Shown here piece by piece: positions 48,141-60,075 of a stretch of DNA of 64,000 nt. Origin of the DNA: Conoideocrella luteorostrata (lineage: Eukaryota > Ascomycota > Sordariomycetes > Hypocreales > Clavicipitaceae); contig JASWJB010000036.1 in assembly GCA_032433595.1 (NCBI GenBank), positions 124,001 through 188,000 of the forward strand, written 5' to 3'. Numbering within the stretch: the stretch's first letter is position 1; each line of letters starts with the position of its first letter. A model generated the notes under the pieces. The model saw nothing but the letters and a program-made list of their open reading frames with translations. It did not search any database and was not told the origin of the DNA. A program made the translations under genes and the position numbers.

Positions 48141-48673
48141 GCTTTAACTGGAGACGTTAACGGGATGAGGATTCTGCTCACGGCCAGCCAAGACTTGCAA
48201 TCAGACGAGACTATACAGAACCTTCTGATAGTAACTACGGAGAGCTCTTACCTTAGTGTTTTAATGTTATATATTTCCTATTAACCCAGTTCCCCTCCAT
48301 TCCCTTACCAAAGAAGGTTATCTAGGCTACGGTTAAGATAAACTTAATCCCTATCTTCAAGCCCTTGCGTGCTCGGGATCCGCTTTGGTTGGCGTGCCTT
48401 TTGCAGCTTGCCATTATCGTGGCGTGCATAGGCCAGCAGAGAGTCAAGTACTTACGGTTCCTGCTCGTGGCCGGCGCTGACCCAAATCAGGACCCAGATG
48501 CCGCCTCCTCCCTGATCGCGTTATTGGTAGCGCCGCCTAGAATTTTGCTGCAGCACGGTGCCGACCCCAATGCTCCTGATGCTAGTGGCGCCCCGGCTAT
48601 CGATCTTGCTAAGAAGCTGAGGCTGAAAGAGGAGGACATATCAGATATGCTGGACGTTCTGGGAGGACACTAG
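48141..48673 (+). pseudogene. Ankyrin-repeat gene relic
   Basis: Two fragments with ankyrin-repeat character. The first (48141-48284) reads ALTGDVNGMRILLTASQ and ends in a stop. The second (48365-48673) contains DPLWLACLLQLA, KYLRFLLVAGADPNQ and ILLQHGADPNAPDASG, matching the helix-turn-helix plus GADPN turn of ankyrin repeats. The frame breaks between them and there is no proper start. Ankyrin genes of this sort are numerous and fast-evolving in filamentous fungi. I read this as a decayed copy or fragment. Confidence 0.6.
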
Positions 48674-48732
48674 GCGATGTACAGTCGGCGGCTGTACCAC
48701 GTAGAATTATAGATCAGATATCTTAACAAACC

Positions 48733-49050
48733 AAACAGATTCGGGCTTCATCAAAGGGTATAGTAAACAAAGACGCCGTACTGCGGGCTATTAACCTGAT
48801 GTAGGCCAAGCTGCCTAGTATCAAACAGCGATTCAAAGACCCGAGCATTATCCTGAAAGAAGCAAGAGTAGTTAAAGAGATATATCCCGGTAATGTGAGA
48901 GACTGAACTCCACCCAACGACTTCAACAGGGCCCGATGCGTCTAGGTTCGGATCCTCGAAAATGTGGGCGGCGATAAGCTGCTGCCAATCCTAATAAAGA
49001 TGTCATTGAAAGGTCATGAGCATGGCGCGAAAAATATAAGCAATTGTATA
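48733..49050 (+). pseudogene. Decayed reading frame with three internal stops
   Basis: One frame reads protein-like for about 100 codons: SSKGIVNKDAVLRAINLM, then AKLPSIKQRFKDPSIILKE and ARVVKEIYPGNVRD, later DKLLPILIKMSLKGHEHG. It is cut by TAG, TGA and TAG. All three stops could come from C-to-T changes of Gln or Arg codons (CAG, CGA), the kind of damage repeat-induced point mutation makes. The family is unknown; it may belong to the same decayed locus as the ankyrin pieces. Confidence 0.4.
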
Positions 49051-50759
49051 ATAAGACGGCCGCTGTCGTGACGGACCAAGATACGGCGGGAGACTTTTTG
49101 TAAGAAGAAGACCTAGTTTCTTAAGAACTGGCGGCGTAAAAGCCATATAAATGGTTATGTGTTGCTAAATCCATAGCCTTCGTTCTGTCTTCCTTCATCT
49201 GTCGAGCTGGTCTGTTCCGGAACTAGTTCTGGGTTAGTATATGAAGGGTTGATAACAAAAGTTTCAAGGTGCTTGAACGCACAATTACTTGCGCATTGCC
49301 AATGCTAATGGCTCTAGCAAGATCTCGTTTTGTGCTAGAACTTAGCTTCCGGGTCTTTTGGAACCCATCTTCAGGGGCCTCGACGTCCTCTCGCGGGAGA
49401 TGAGTTTTGGTACGTTTAACAAACTGCCTGGTGATTACTACGACACATCATGACGTTGCATGTAAAGACGACTATTCAATCCATAATACCTGCGGGAAGG
49501 GTGACAACACCAAGTGTCACGCCTTGGACATTCAAGGCGCTCAGCTTGGATGGTTCAACTTTGCCTCTCCTTGGGGTTTCATCGCCGGACGTGGATGCGG
49601 CTGGCCGGACAGCCGTAGGGGACTGGGACGGCATTATGACGAGGAAGCCGGATCTCTCAGTCAGTCTACGGTGATGGGATTTGCGACGAGAAAGCCAGCT
49701 ATCTCAGTCTATTTAGGCCATGATGTTGATGTACAATGCGTGCACGGGCCACTATTACATTTTTGTAATAGTGGCCCGTGCACGCATTGTGCTGGTGTTG
49801 AGATGGGCTATTTCCACGGCGCTCCGCTCACAAGCCAGCTGAAGCGTGTTTTCGCACCCAAAACACAACGCATGCGTGAATGCTGCCATGTCGCATAATT
49901 CGAAAATATACTCCGTGAAAAAAAGCATGCAACTACAAATATGGAAATGCAGAATACAGCCACATTCATAATCGACAACGCCAGCGGAGCACGGAGTACA
50001 GTAATATAAGTGTAGTAAGCCTGTGAATTTCTGTTCACCTTAGCTGGCATGCCCTGCACACACTGGCACATATGGCAACCCAGCAGTACGGAGTAGTAAT
50101 ACGCGATGTGGTTGCTTATGGCTCGGGATCACTGAAGACCCATCGTACACCAACCGGTGTCTTTGCCCCCAAAAAAAGGCTTTCACGTAGTCGTGCAGAG
50201 CCCGCATGCCGGGATCAAGCCCGCGCGCACTCCCGCCGTGAAAAAACGTGCGCATCGTCTTGCAAATCAGGCAGCAAAGCCTGACAGCGACGCCAACACC
50301 CGTCGGCCCAGCGCTATTGGATGCCCAACCAGGAGCTGAATTTACAGCAGTGAATAGTTGTCATGCTGGGCTGGAGTCTAGAAGCTGCAGAGACAAACAC
50401 AAGACATGCACCAACTACTTTGGTGATAGCCCCCCCAACAGAGCGCTGATATTAGGCAGACAGACGCCACAGCAGGGAGCATTTGCACACGATGGACTTT
50501 CTGCCCGCGACTCCATCTCCGCAGCTGCTGTGAAATAAAGTTGCCGTAAGTAAATCGACGTACCGTACGGGCTATGGAGTATATATATGTGAGCATACTT
50601 TCCGACAATCTCGATAGCCGTAACAGGCACTTACAAGATTCTTTTTTACTCTAAAGCCACAACTCTGATATACCAAGACTGCATGCCCCGTACACGTTGT
50701 GCAACGACAGTAATTTCTCAGGCAATCAGCTACACGGCAATTCACAGCCCACCATCACC
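49051..50759. other. Gene-poor region with a strong hairpin
   Basis: Contains the perfect inverted repeat at 49733-49790 and an imperfect direct repeat just before it. A plus-strand frame at 49450-49674 (MTLHVKTTIQSIIPAGRV) has a protein-like composition but no recognisable family. One TACGGAGTA copy is at 50087. Confidence 0.5.
49733..49790. repeat. Perfect 27-bp inverted repeat, 4-base loop
   Basis: Arms 49733-49759 and 49764-49790 are exact reverse complements around a TTTT loop. No mismatch occurs over 27 pairs. No flanking target-site duplication is visible. Confidence 0.97.
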
Positions 50760-51170
50760 ATGGCTTCTTCTTCCTCTTCTTCCGGCGACCCCCTCCGCGC
50801 CATCGCAGCCATCTCCCTCATGACAGAAGACCTGGCGGCCTCCAAGGCTTTCTACATCAATGCCTTTGGCGCGCAGGTGGCCTCTGAGGATCCCGAGTCC
50901 TGCGCCCTCAAATTCAACAACCTCCTTATCAATTTGCTTGTGTCGTCGGCTGGCGCTGAGCTGGTTGGCAAAGTTGCGTCGCCCGATGCCGGGAAACGCT
51001 TCCAGCTGAGTGTTTGGGTGGACGACCTAGATGCTGCCATGGCGCGATTGCAAACCCATGGCGTCAAATTCCTAACTGGGCCAGAGGTCAAGCCATGGGG
51101 CTTGAAGACTGTGACATTTGATGATCCGTCTGGACATAGTTGGGAGATTGCCCAAGCGGTCAAGACATAG
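50760..51170 (+). CDS. VOC-fold (glyoxalase/bleomycin-resistance-like) protein
   Basis: Small single-exon protein of 136 residues with the vicinal oxygen chelate fold. The ATG at 50760 (ACCATGG) is preferred over the open extension upstream. A Ser-rich N-terminus precedes the first beta-alpha-beta unit (AAISLMTEDLAASKAFYINAF), and the second runs from LSVWVDDLDAAMARLQTHGV to FDDPSGHSWEIAQ, where the Glu in WEIAQ is the usual C-terminal metal ligand. VOC proteins include glyoxalases, dioxygenases and antibiotic-binding proteins, so the reaction remains unassigned. No targeting signal is seen, so the cytosol is likely. Confidence 0.82.
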   Translation: MASSSSSSGDPLRAIAAISLMTEDLAASKAFYINAFGAQVASEDPESCALKFNNLLINLLVSSAGAELVGKVASPDAGKRFQLSVWVDDLDAAMARLQTHGVKFLTGPEVKPWGLKTVTFDDPSGHSWEIAQAVKT

Positions 51171-51722
51171 GAACAGGTACATATGGATGGAAGAGACAAA
51201 GAAGCCATTCCAGAGAGTCAGCGTTAACTGGTAGGAAGATATTATTAGATATTGAATCTTCTATATCACAAAACGTAGCTCCCACAGATGCTTTCCAACA
51301 CGTGCGCCCAAGGCTTACAGCTGAATTGTTCTGTATACCAGTGTCCAACATCATCATATATTGAAGCTGACAGCGCCATGTTGCTCCCACAGTCGCCCGC
51401 AATCCAAACAATACGAGCGGGGGTATCAAACTCCTCAGGACATTGCTCTCCAGTTAAGAAACAAAATAAAAAAATCCAAGGAATGGATATAGAAGCAAGA
51501 ACCAAACTCGTCCTCTTGAGAACCAATCAAAAACGCCATGAGTCTCTCTCTGCCTCTTTCCCCCTCCCTCAGTGTTTCGTTGGCCTCAACGGTATTAGGA
51601 ATCTCATCTGTTCACATACCCTGAGCTCTCCCAAACAAGGGCTGGTCATTTTTCGCGCAAAGGTTTATATCGTCCTGTGTTTAGGAATCTGCTCAGAGCC
51701 GAAACTTCCCAGATTATTGAGC
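51171..51722. other. Intergenic, convergent 3' regions
   Basis: Spacer between the VOC gene and the second MARVEL-like gene. Overlapping short frames on both strands are not protein-like. Confidence 0.6.
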
Positions 51723-52364
51723 TCAAGCATTGGAGTAAGTCTGGGGAGCAGTTTGAGGAGTCATTTTGGTACCCGTAGTATCAGCGTTGGCACGGCCCTT
51801 CAGGCCATGCTTCAGGAAGCCCAAGAGCTCAAAGACTAGGAGTACAGTGAACATGATCCAAATGAAGAAGCCGAAAGCAGTGGCAGCTTGGGCAGCCTTG
51901 TATACACTGCAAATTCCGCTTCCGACGCAGTCGCGGGCGCCGACAAAAACGGCGAGCGCAATAGAGCCTGCGAACCAAAAAAGTGTGGTGATGGCCAGTA
52001 GAGCAAGGGCGATGATGCCGTGGTACAGAGCGGCCGCGACATGGGGAACGACACCCAAATAGACGAGAACAAGCAAGGTCCAGATGGTATTGAAAAGCAT
52101 GAAATTGACGGATGATAGAGTGCCGTAGTAGTAGTATATGTAGCCGCTATAGTAGCCGCCTCTCCACGAATTGATGACTGGACAAGGGTGATCATGTTAG
52201 CATAATACCACAGAATGGACCAAAAAAAAAAAAGGTTTCGTCGCTGATAATATCGAGACTTAACCGCGGATCAACATACCGTAGGCAAGAAGAGCTAGCG
52301 AGATGATGTTGAGCAGCGCAATAGCGCCAAAGAGCGCCAGCCTGGCGATGGATGGAAGCTCCAT
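51723..52364 (-). CDS. MARVEL-domain four-pass membrane protein
   Basis: Tetraspan membrane protein of 179 residues. Exon 1 is 52364-52280 and exon 2 is 52177-51723, with a 102-base GT-AG intron. The first helix (LALFGAIALLNIISLALLAYV) is split by the intron. A Tyr/Gly-rich loop (SWRGGYYSGYIYYYYG) follows, then helices at FMLFNTIWTLLVLVYLGVV, GIIALALLAITTLFWFAGSIAL and AFGFFIWIMFTVLLVFELLGFL. The loop VGARDCVGSGICSVYKAAQAAT, with two cysteines before the last helix, is a common feature of fungal MARVEL proteins. A role in plasma-membrane organisation is typical for such proteins but not proven here. Confidence 0.85.
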
Positions 52365-55300
52365 TGTAACCCGGTTGATGCCTGTTTTGTTGTTTTCAGA
52401 GAGTTTCACCTAGCCAAGATCGGAGAGCTTGACGTGTTGAGGGTTCGAGGTTCGAGGTCGAAGAGGTAGTCGCAATGTGACGTCAGACGTTTGTCGCCAG
52501 AGAGAGCTTCTTTACTCCGTACAAAGTGAGAGACCAAGGAAAAAAGCAACAAGAAGTGCAGTAGCGGAGTGACGAAGCGTCACTTGTTTTATACCAGGCA
52601 GTAGGGTGATCAAGCGGTCCTTTTTGTGCAGTTGCAAACAGGTGTGTGTGAGAGAGAGAATGAAGGTTTGACAGCCGAGGGCGAATCACCAGAAAGTGGG
52701 AGGCGGCACCTCGTTCCATCGGAAGGAAGCTCCTGGCTCAGAAGCTGTGAGTCGACCAACTGACGACAGCCGAGCCCAAAAACTCGTGGCGCTCAGCCTG
52801 GCTGGATCCACTGTCCCGCTTCCCACCTGGAGAAGTGAGTGTCACTCTCACACTCTCCTCAATTGCCCATGTACGTTCCGATGCTGCTCCCCTGTTCTCG
52901 ATGACGCATGCTCAATACACCCTAGTTACGCACTTGCAGCGGCGTATTGACACCCTAGGCTGGGGCTGAGTTCTGGGAGGGGCTTGGGGGGCTCAAAGTT
53001 GCCAATGGCCGCCACTTCTCTCCGATGCCCAAGCCATGCATGCCTCGTCACGCCATGCAACTGCGCTTTGCCAAGAGCGGCAACCAGACCTAGCCGAGGA
53101 ACTCAGCTCAACTTTTTGCACGTCTGGTGCTTGGTTGAGCGCCGCCTCAATCTTCACTTACCTACCTTTCTTTACTCGCTGGTTGAACTTGTACTCTGGA
53201 GAGGACAGGACAATAAGTGCTATCCTAGTACGCTCCTCCAACCGTTAAATAATACGAAGCAGTTAGATGCTCCTCATCATATGTAAAATGCTATGCTAAA
53301 TAATAGTACTTGGCAGATTTTCCCTAGTATCCAGAATTGGCAATTTGTAGCCACCTTTAAATACCTAGGACAAAGTGGAATTTGGCTAGGACCCGTATGG
53401 AGAGCTGTACCGTAGTCGTCTACTAATATAAAATAGTTCTAGCAGAGTAGACTATTATCCGTACGTGTTGTTTTGAGGGCTAGCTAAGTTAGCTGCTTGC
53501 AAATGTACAGAGTAGGTGGGCGAGTTAGACAATTAGTACACCTTTTTGTCTGGCCTACATTTCGTCAATTAAAACACCGTGTATATATCGCATGCCCAAT
53601 TGCCATCTCTCAACCCAATACATTTGTAAGAGCGGACTAACGAGAGTCAGGTGTGCAAGCAACGAAAGAGAGCTGTCAACCTCTGCGAACGGTGAAGTCT
53701 CAGCACGGACCTCTACCAAAATAGGACACGGATCACACATTCCGGCCAACTAACTAACTAGGGAGTACGGAGTATACCAGTAGCAGTTGAGCCTAATCAA
53801 GGACCATTATTGTTCACCAATCAGTCTGTCCGGCTTGGGGAAGGGCTGAATGAATGACTTGACAGGCCGCTGAACGCCTTGTTTGACCGCCATTCAATGC
53901 TAATGGCTTGCCCAACTCTGTGGTTGCTGTGACTCAATACTCCGTACTTTGTGTCTTTATTAGTCCTGCCACGGGAAACATGGGCCGATTTAAAGGTTAC
54001 ACATTCTCTCCCCAGCACATGTCTGGCGAAGACTGCTGGAAAATCAGTCACACATCTGAGCTAAAGAGCTGGTCTTAACATCTTGGAATTAGTTGATGCA
54101 CGTCTAGCTTCCAGCGAGGCATTCATAAAGCGCAGGTGAACCCACCCACACACCATCTTCTGGTAGATGAAGGGAGAACGTCGTTGCCACCATTTTTACC
54201 GCCAAGCGAGGTCATGAGACAGGGCTGCCCGGCCTGTTCCCGACTGTAACTGTGGGCCTCGCAAGAAGTCGCTTTCTCGGATGATGACAGACCAATGGAT
54301 CCGAACTTCGCAGGTAAAGTCGAACAGAGGCATACCGCTAGGCAACGAAATCATCGCCAAGTACTGTTCATAAATCGCTAGGATTTCAAAATATAGACTA
54401 AGAGCATCGAGGTCGCTGCATTGTCCTGTCCAAATATCATCTATCTTGACGGTGAAGCAAATCTCAAAAACGGCGCTACTCCGACAGGGTTGTAACAGGC
54501 AGACCACAGCATGTAATTCAAGCGCCCTTCTACTCCGTACTTCGTATCCCGCAGCTCTGTGGGCCGCCATCCAACAAGTGTCTTGTCAGCGTGGCATGCT
54601 CCTAGCATGCCCGTTGCCTGCGGCAAGTACGCCGTACTCCTCATGGTTATTTCAGAATTGAATATGAAACTGATCGCAAGGATGTGGTGCCGCAAATCTC
54701 AGTTGGGGAGATTGAATGGTTTCCAGTCGAGGACTTTCCCGCTTTGTCGCTGGCGCTGCTTGAACCTGCCAGAAGTTTGTTTAAGTTTGGTATTGCAAAT
54801 GGTGCAGCTCGGCTCCTCTGCTAAATATATATATGTATATGTATATGGCAGTTATTGATATGACATCATACGGATTCACACCGAAACTACATGTACATAC
54901 AAAGACTGGTGATGAATGGATGCCGCTGATGCAGACAAGACTCGAGCATTGCTCACCATTGAAGCACCAGTCACGCACTTCGTACAGCGTGAAAGTATCT
55001 AATTCGGTTCAATCTTGCTCTTGAATCCCGCCAGTCAACATCATCATCATCATCTGAAGGAAGAACAGACGAAAAACCGCACGTCGAAGCCAATCCAAGT
55101 CCATCTTGTTCCAATATAACATGACCTAAGCGTAAACCATCGCAACAGGCACCGACGACACGCAGCCATCTACCTACCTGTTGGATCTACTCCGTAGATC
55201 TCAACGATCTGACAAATCCTCCGACCACCGCCGTCCAGAGTCGTCCATAACCTTCCCACTCTGATTAGCGACACCAACCACAGTTCGCAAGGTTGCCTAA

Positions 55301-55969
55301 AGTCCTATCATATCATGAATAATGATGCTGCTGCTACTAACTAATCAACTGGCCTGCGGAGAAGAGTTAGACGCGAGGCCGAAGTGGCTGACCGAGCATC
55401 AGCCTCTTCTGCCTGCCTGTTAAAGCCACATCATCGAGTATGCTGAATCAGCTAACGGCCACCGAAAGCGCGAGTCGCGAGGGATCCACACAAGCTTTCC
55501 CGTCGCTAACCCTGGATCTCGGACAAAGATGCTGGGGCCCTGGGCACCGGCTTAAGACCTTCGATAAACGTCCCGAGTACCGAAAGAAGCTGATTAATTC
55601 GTACATCGAAACCATTGACAAACCTCCATAATCGAAATTCGCAATATGAAGAATCTCGTGGAGCTGGGCACTATCTCCGACAGCGTCTCAGCCGCCTTAA
55701 GAATGGCAAAGCCTAAATCGAGATTGGTTAATGAAAAGCCATCAAGTGTATAATTGGTTGCATGCGAACAGCCATCTACAAGTACAAATAAACTTGCCCA
55801 ACCCCTCATCCATCTCGTCATTATAAGATCACACACTGAACAACATCAACTACAACATTAACTACACCATCAACTACATAATCAAACTCTCTCAAAAGTC
55901 AACTCATTCACCACTCATCACTTACAACTACTAAACTACTAAACTACCAAACCACCTACCACAATCATC
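52365..55969. other. 3.6 kb intergenic region
   Basis: Four hundred bases next to the MARVEL gene look like promoter. Five TACGGAGTA copies occur (52513, 53766, 53938, 54531, 55188). The last 130 bases before the NmrA-like gene are CAACTACA/ACTACTAA-rich, a pyrimidine-poor leader. A minus-strand frame at 54196-54570 has a protein-like middle part but no recognised family. Confidence 0.5.
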
Positions 55970-56896
55970 ATGTCCAAGATTCTCACTGTCTTCGGCGCCA
56001 CAGGCAACCAAGGTGGCTCCGTCATCAAAGCCATCCTCGCGGACCCTATTCTCTCCAAGGACTTCAAGATTCGCGGTGTCACCCGCGATGTCAGCAAGCC
56101 TGCTGCCCAGGCTTTGACCGCCAAGGGCGTCGAGATGATCAAAGCCGACATGTCCTCCGCCGACGCGGCCTTCGCTGCCGTCCAAAACGCTCACACCGTC
56201 TTTATCGTAACCAATTTCTGGGAATCCATGTCTGATGCCGTCGAGATCGCCCATGGCAAAGCCGTCACCGACGCCTCCCTCAAAGCCGGCGTCAAGCACA
56301 TCATCTTCTCATCCCTTTTGAACGTCACTGAAGCTACAAAGGGCCGGCTCTCCCACGTCTCGCACTTTGATGGAAAAGCCAAGATTGAGGAGTATATTCG
56401 ACAGAGCGGCATTCCTGCCACGTTCGTCCAGCCCGGCTTGTTCATGAGCGGGTTCACGGGCTTCCTTCGTAAGCAAGAAAATGGTACCTACATGTGGGCT
56501 ATGCCAGAGGGCGTGAAAGCCGACGAAGCAAAGATCCCGTTGTTCGATGCTGCTGGTGACAGTGGTATCTTTGTCAAGGCCGCTATTAAGAACTTCCCCG
56601 ATACGAAGGGGCAGCGCATTCTCGCTGCGACAGATTATTATACTCCGTCGCGTATCATCTCTGAGTTCGAAAACGTCATGGGCAAGAAAGCATCGTACGC
56701 AGAGGTCCCTCACGATGTCTTCAAGTCGTTCCTCCCAGCACCTGCTGCGCAAGAACTTTTGGAGAATATGCTGCTTCTGCAGGAGCCGGGCTACTACGCT
56801 GGGGCGGATTTGAAGCCGAGTCTTGCATTGCTGGGAGAGGATAAGCCAACAACTTGGAAAACATTTGTGGAGGAGAATAAGGGCATTTGGGCGTAA
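55970..56896 (+). CDS. NmrA-like NAD(P)-binding protein
   Basis: Rossmann-fold protein of the atypical short-chain dehydrogenase group, NmrA-like. A single exon of 308 residues starts at the ATG at 55970. The nucleotide-binding glycine motif is GATGNQGG at residues 9-16. Further core segments are IRGVTRD, a helix pair to HTVFIVTNFW, and KHIIFSSLLNVTE. The active-site YxxxK of classical dehydrogenases is not in its usual place, as in other NmrA members, which act as redox sensors or reductases. The closing region (LGEDKPTTWKTFVEENKG) is common to this subfamily. The function in the cell is open: nitrogen regulation, as for NmrA itself, or a quinone-type reductase. Confidence 0.88.
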   Translation: MSKILTVFGATGNQGGSVIKAILADPILSKDFKIRGVTRDVSKPAAQALTAKGVEMIKADMSSADAAFAAVQNAHTVFIVTNFWESMSDAVEIAHGKAVTDASLKAGVKHIIFSSLLNVTEATKGRLSHVSHFDGKAKIEEYIRQSGIPATFVQPGLFMSGFTGFLRKQENGTYMWAMPEGVKADEAKIPLFDAAGDSGIFVKAAIKNFPDTKGQRILAATDYYTPSRIISEFENVMGKKASYAEVPHDVFKSFLPAPAAQELLENMLLLQEPGYYAGADLKPSLALLGEDKPTTWKTFVEENKGIWA

Positions 56897-57170
56897 GTAG
56901 TAATCAACATATTATGCCCATACATATATATATAGCAAATAATCACCATCGTTTGAGGTTTCTCTCTTTTCGCACCACATGTTTATAAAGACAAGAAAAT
57001 CTATCAATGACGAAGTCTTTATTCAAAAAATGCTAGCCACTCGGCCACTGTATCTACCCGTTCGGCAATCTCGCCTTTCCATCATATCCAAATACACTAC
57101 ATACCACGCAGAAGTAACCAACTTTTTCCAACTTACGTTTCAACAAATTACTTTGAATAGCCTTGATGCC

Positions 57171-60075
57171 CTATTTAAAGTATCCATTAGCCTTGCACCA
57201 GGCAGCAACGTCCTCGCGATCACGTCCAAGCCAAGAAATCTTAGATCGGATCGCATCTCGGCTCTGGGCAAGAGATTGGTCGTATCCGTTGTTGTTCTTG
57301 TTGTCAAAGAACTTCTCCACTCTTTCGAGTTGCTCCTGAGAAGTAAATCCAGATGTCATGATGTTAACCATGGTACCAAGCATGGGCAAACTGGGAGGCA
57401 GCCTCTCGTACATCAAGGCCCAGTTATTCTCAAGGTACTCGTACAGTGCTCGGATACCCTCGGGATGTGTCCGCAAGCCAACTACGGGCATATAGACGTC
57501 CTGGTCTCTAACGTCAGAAGTGAACATAAGGCTCAGAGACTTCTTGATCAGGTTTGGGTCCTTGGCTCGACCAAGGCAGCGCAAAGCAGTGTTTTTCTCG
57601 TCGCCGCTGGTGGATGATCGGTAGAAGTCCAAAATCTTGTCATACTGTTGAAACATTGTTAGCATGGCATCAAAGGGTCAAAGTGATGGAACAAGTCAAA
57701 AGTGATTACCTCTTCAGCGCCACCGTATTTCAAGACGATGGAAAAGACGCTCTTGCGGATGTTGGGGTGAATGGCGGATTTATCGCCAGCCATGAACCTG
57801 GCAAACATATCCCTGGAAGCATCCATGATTTTTTCATCACCGCTGAGACCGGCACTCTCGAATAACATGGCCTTGAACTGTTGCTCAACGTGGCCATCAT
57901 TCTCGGAGAACTGCCAACCCATCTTGTGAGCTTTAGGGCTGAGCAGATCCCGCTGGAAAGCCCTCAGACCCTCAGTGACGGCCTCTTCCTCAAAAACCCA
58001 CGCGCTCGAAATGGCACCGAGACGAGCAATAATCTCAGTCCAAACTACAAACTCGTTCTCAGAGTCGAGGCCTTTCAGTAGGTTGAGGACTCCAGAGGTC
58101 TTCTGGTAGCCAGATGTAGCCAAAGCGCCAGCATCAGCAATCATGCCAGCACGGTCCTCCACGGAAAGTAGACCATCCTTAGCGTCCTGGCCGAGCTTCT
58201 CCAGGCGAGCAGGAGAATATGACGTTCGAAAGATACCAGTGTGGTTAGCGTTGAGCTTGAAGAACTCGGTGCTAGGTACCTTGAAGTTCTTCTCACGCTC
58301 CGTCAAGGCAGTCTGTCCGTCGACGCCGTCCTTGGTACGAAGACCGAGGAAGACAGGGTATAGAACCGTGTCGTCCTCAGGCTTGGCGTCGCCAGTTCGC
58401 AAGAAACGGTTCTGTTTGACGTGAATGGTGCTGTCTGCCTCGTTCTCGGTTACAGTCAGGACAGGGTAGCCGACCTCCTTAGTCCAAGCATTCATGACTT
58501 CCTGAACAGGCTTGCCACTAACAGCGCTGAGACAAGCCCATAGGTCTTCAGTCTGGGTATTTCCATAAGCGTGCTTCTTCAGGTATTGACGGACACCCTC
58601 AAGAAAGACATCTTCGCCGAGGTAAGTGGAAACCATGCGCAAGACGCAGGAACCTTTGGAGTAGGAGATAGCATCGAAAATTTGGTTAATCTCATCGGCT
58701 CGCTTGACAGGGACCTCGATAGGGTGAGAGCTGCGGAGAGAGTCCAATGACAGCGCAGACTGTAGATTGTCGGTCACGTAGTTTTCCCAAACCTTCCATT
58801 CGGGATAGAATATGTTGGCAGAGTACTATAGCCACCTTACGTTAGCATTCATATAAAGAAATCTGATTTTTTTATCATTCTTTATTTGGGATTGAAGAGC
58901 ATACCCAGGAAGTCCAAGTGGCGAAGCCTTCATTCAACCACAGACCCTCCCACCAATCCATGGTGACAAGGTTACCAAACCACTGATGAGCCAGCTCGTG
59001 CTGAACAACTTCAGCAACGCGCTCCTTGGTAGCAGCGCCGCTGGTCTTCTCGTCAAGCAAGAGATCAACCACGCGGTAGGTGACGAGGCCCCAGTTCTCC
59101 ATAGCGCCTTGAGCAAAGTCAGGAATGGCAACCTGGTCCATCTTGGGTAGGGGAAATTCAATGCCGAAAACCTTTTCATAGAATTCAAGGGTTCTGACGG
59201 CAAGGTTCAGGGAGAACCGACCATGCTCAATGTCCTGCCCGGGGGGGGCATACACTCGGACGGGGACCCGGAAATCCGTGGACTCAACTACGTTGAGCTC
59301 ACCGATAACGAAGGCCACCAAGTAGGTAGACATGAGGGGGGAGGTATTGAAATGAACAGCCTTTCTAGTGGTGCCGGTAATAGTGGACTGAACTTCGGTC
59401 TCTTTGGCGACATCCATGTTACTCAAGCAAGTCAAGTTCTTGTCAGAAATAAGCGTAGCTGTGAACTTGGCCTTGAGGGCAGGCTCGTCAAAGCAAGGGA
59501 AAGCTCTGCGGCAGTCCGTGGGCTCCATCTGGGAGCAGGCGAGCACGCCCTCTGAGCCATCCTCGCGCTTGAATGTAGATCGGTAAAAGCCAGCCATCTT
59601 GTCGTTCAACTGACCGGTGAACTTGATCTCAATTTGAGCTTGGGACCTCTTGGCAAGGGTACTCTCGAACTCGAACTTGCTAACTTGGGTAGGCTCATGG
59701 TAGGAAATCTTTGGAGTGGAGCTACAAATAAAGTAAGAAAGGTAACAATGATCAGTATATGGGCCAGGCACATGAAGGAATTGGCATTCAATTGCAGGAC
59801 CGGGTGTATACGTACCTGATAGTCTGACCATTGGCAGAAATCTTGGAGCTGTGGAGTTCGAGCTCAAGGGTATGGAGAGATACAGAGGTAGAATCCTCGA
59901 CAACATCAAGATCGATGACGACGGTACCGTCAAACGTGAACTTGTTGAAGTCGGGCTCAAGGGTGACATGGTAGTGGCGAGGAATGACATTGACGGGCAG
60001 CAGCTCGCGACCTTGGGTGCTGCCAGGAGCGGCACCGCCGCCTGTCTGGTCAATGCCAGCTTGGGCTCTACACAT
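57171..60075 (-). CDS. M1-family zinc aminopeptidase (Ape2/Aap1-like)
   Basis: Zinc aminopeptidase that removes N-terminal residues from peptides. Exons: 60075-59816, 59721-58905, 58825-57710, 57644-57171, all joined by GT-AG introns of 94, 79 and 65 bases, giving 888 residues from the ATG at 60075. The exopeptidase motif GAMEN is at 292-296. The zinc site is H328-E-L-A-H332 with E351 in LWLNEGFATW. The ERAP1-like C-terminal helical domain fills the last two exons. The frame is open upstream to 60420 and encodes an Arg/Ser/Ala-rich stretch with few acidic residues, resembling a mitochondrial presequence, so a longer isoform from an upstream exon is possible. Yeast Ape2 also has such a form. 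Confidence 0.92.

Noticed and set aside
52430..52460. GGTTCGAGG box like that of a tRNA
   Set aside because: No acceptor stem or anticodon arm can be drawn around it; similar GGTTCGA matches at 17662 and 23669 also fail.
54196..54570. 124-codon minus-strand frame with a protein-like middle
   Set aside because: Composition is suggestive but there is no good start, no recognisable family and no supporting splice context.
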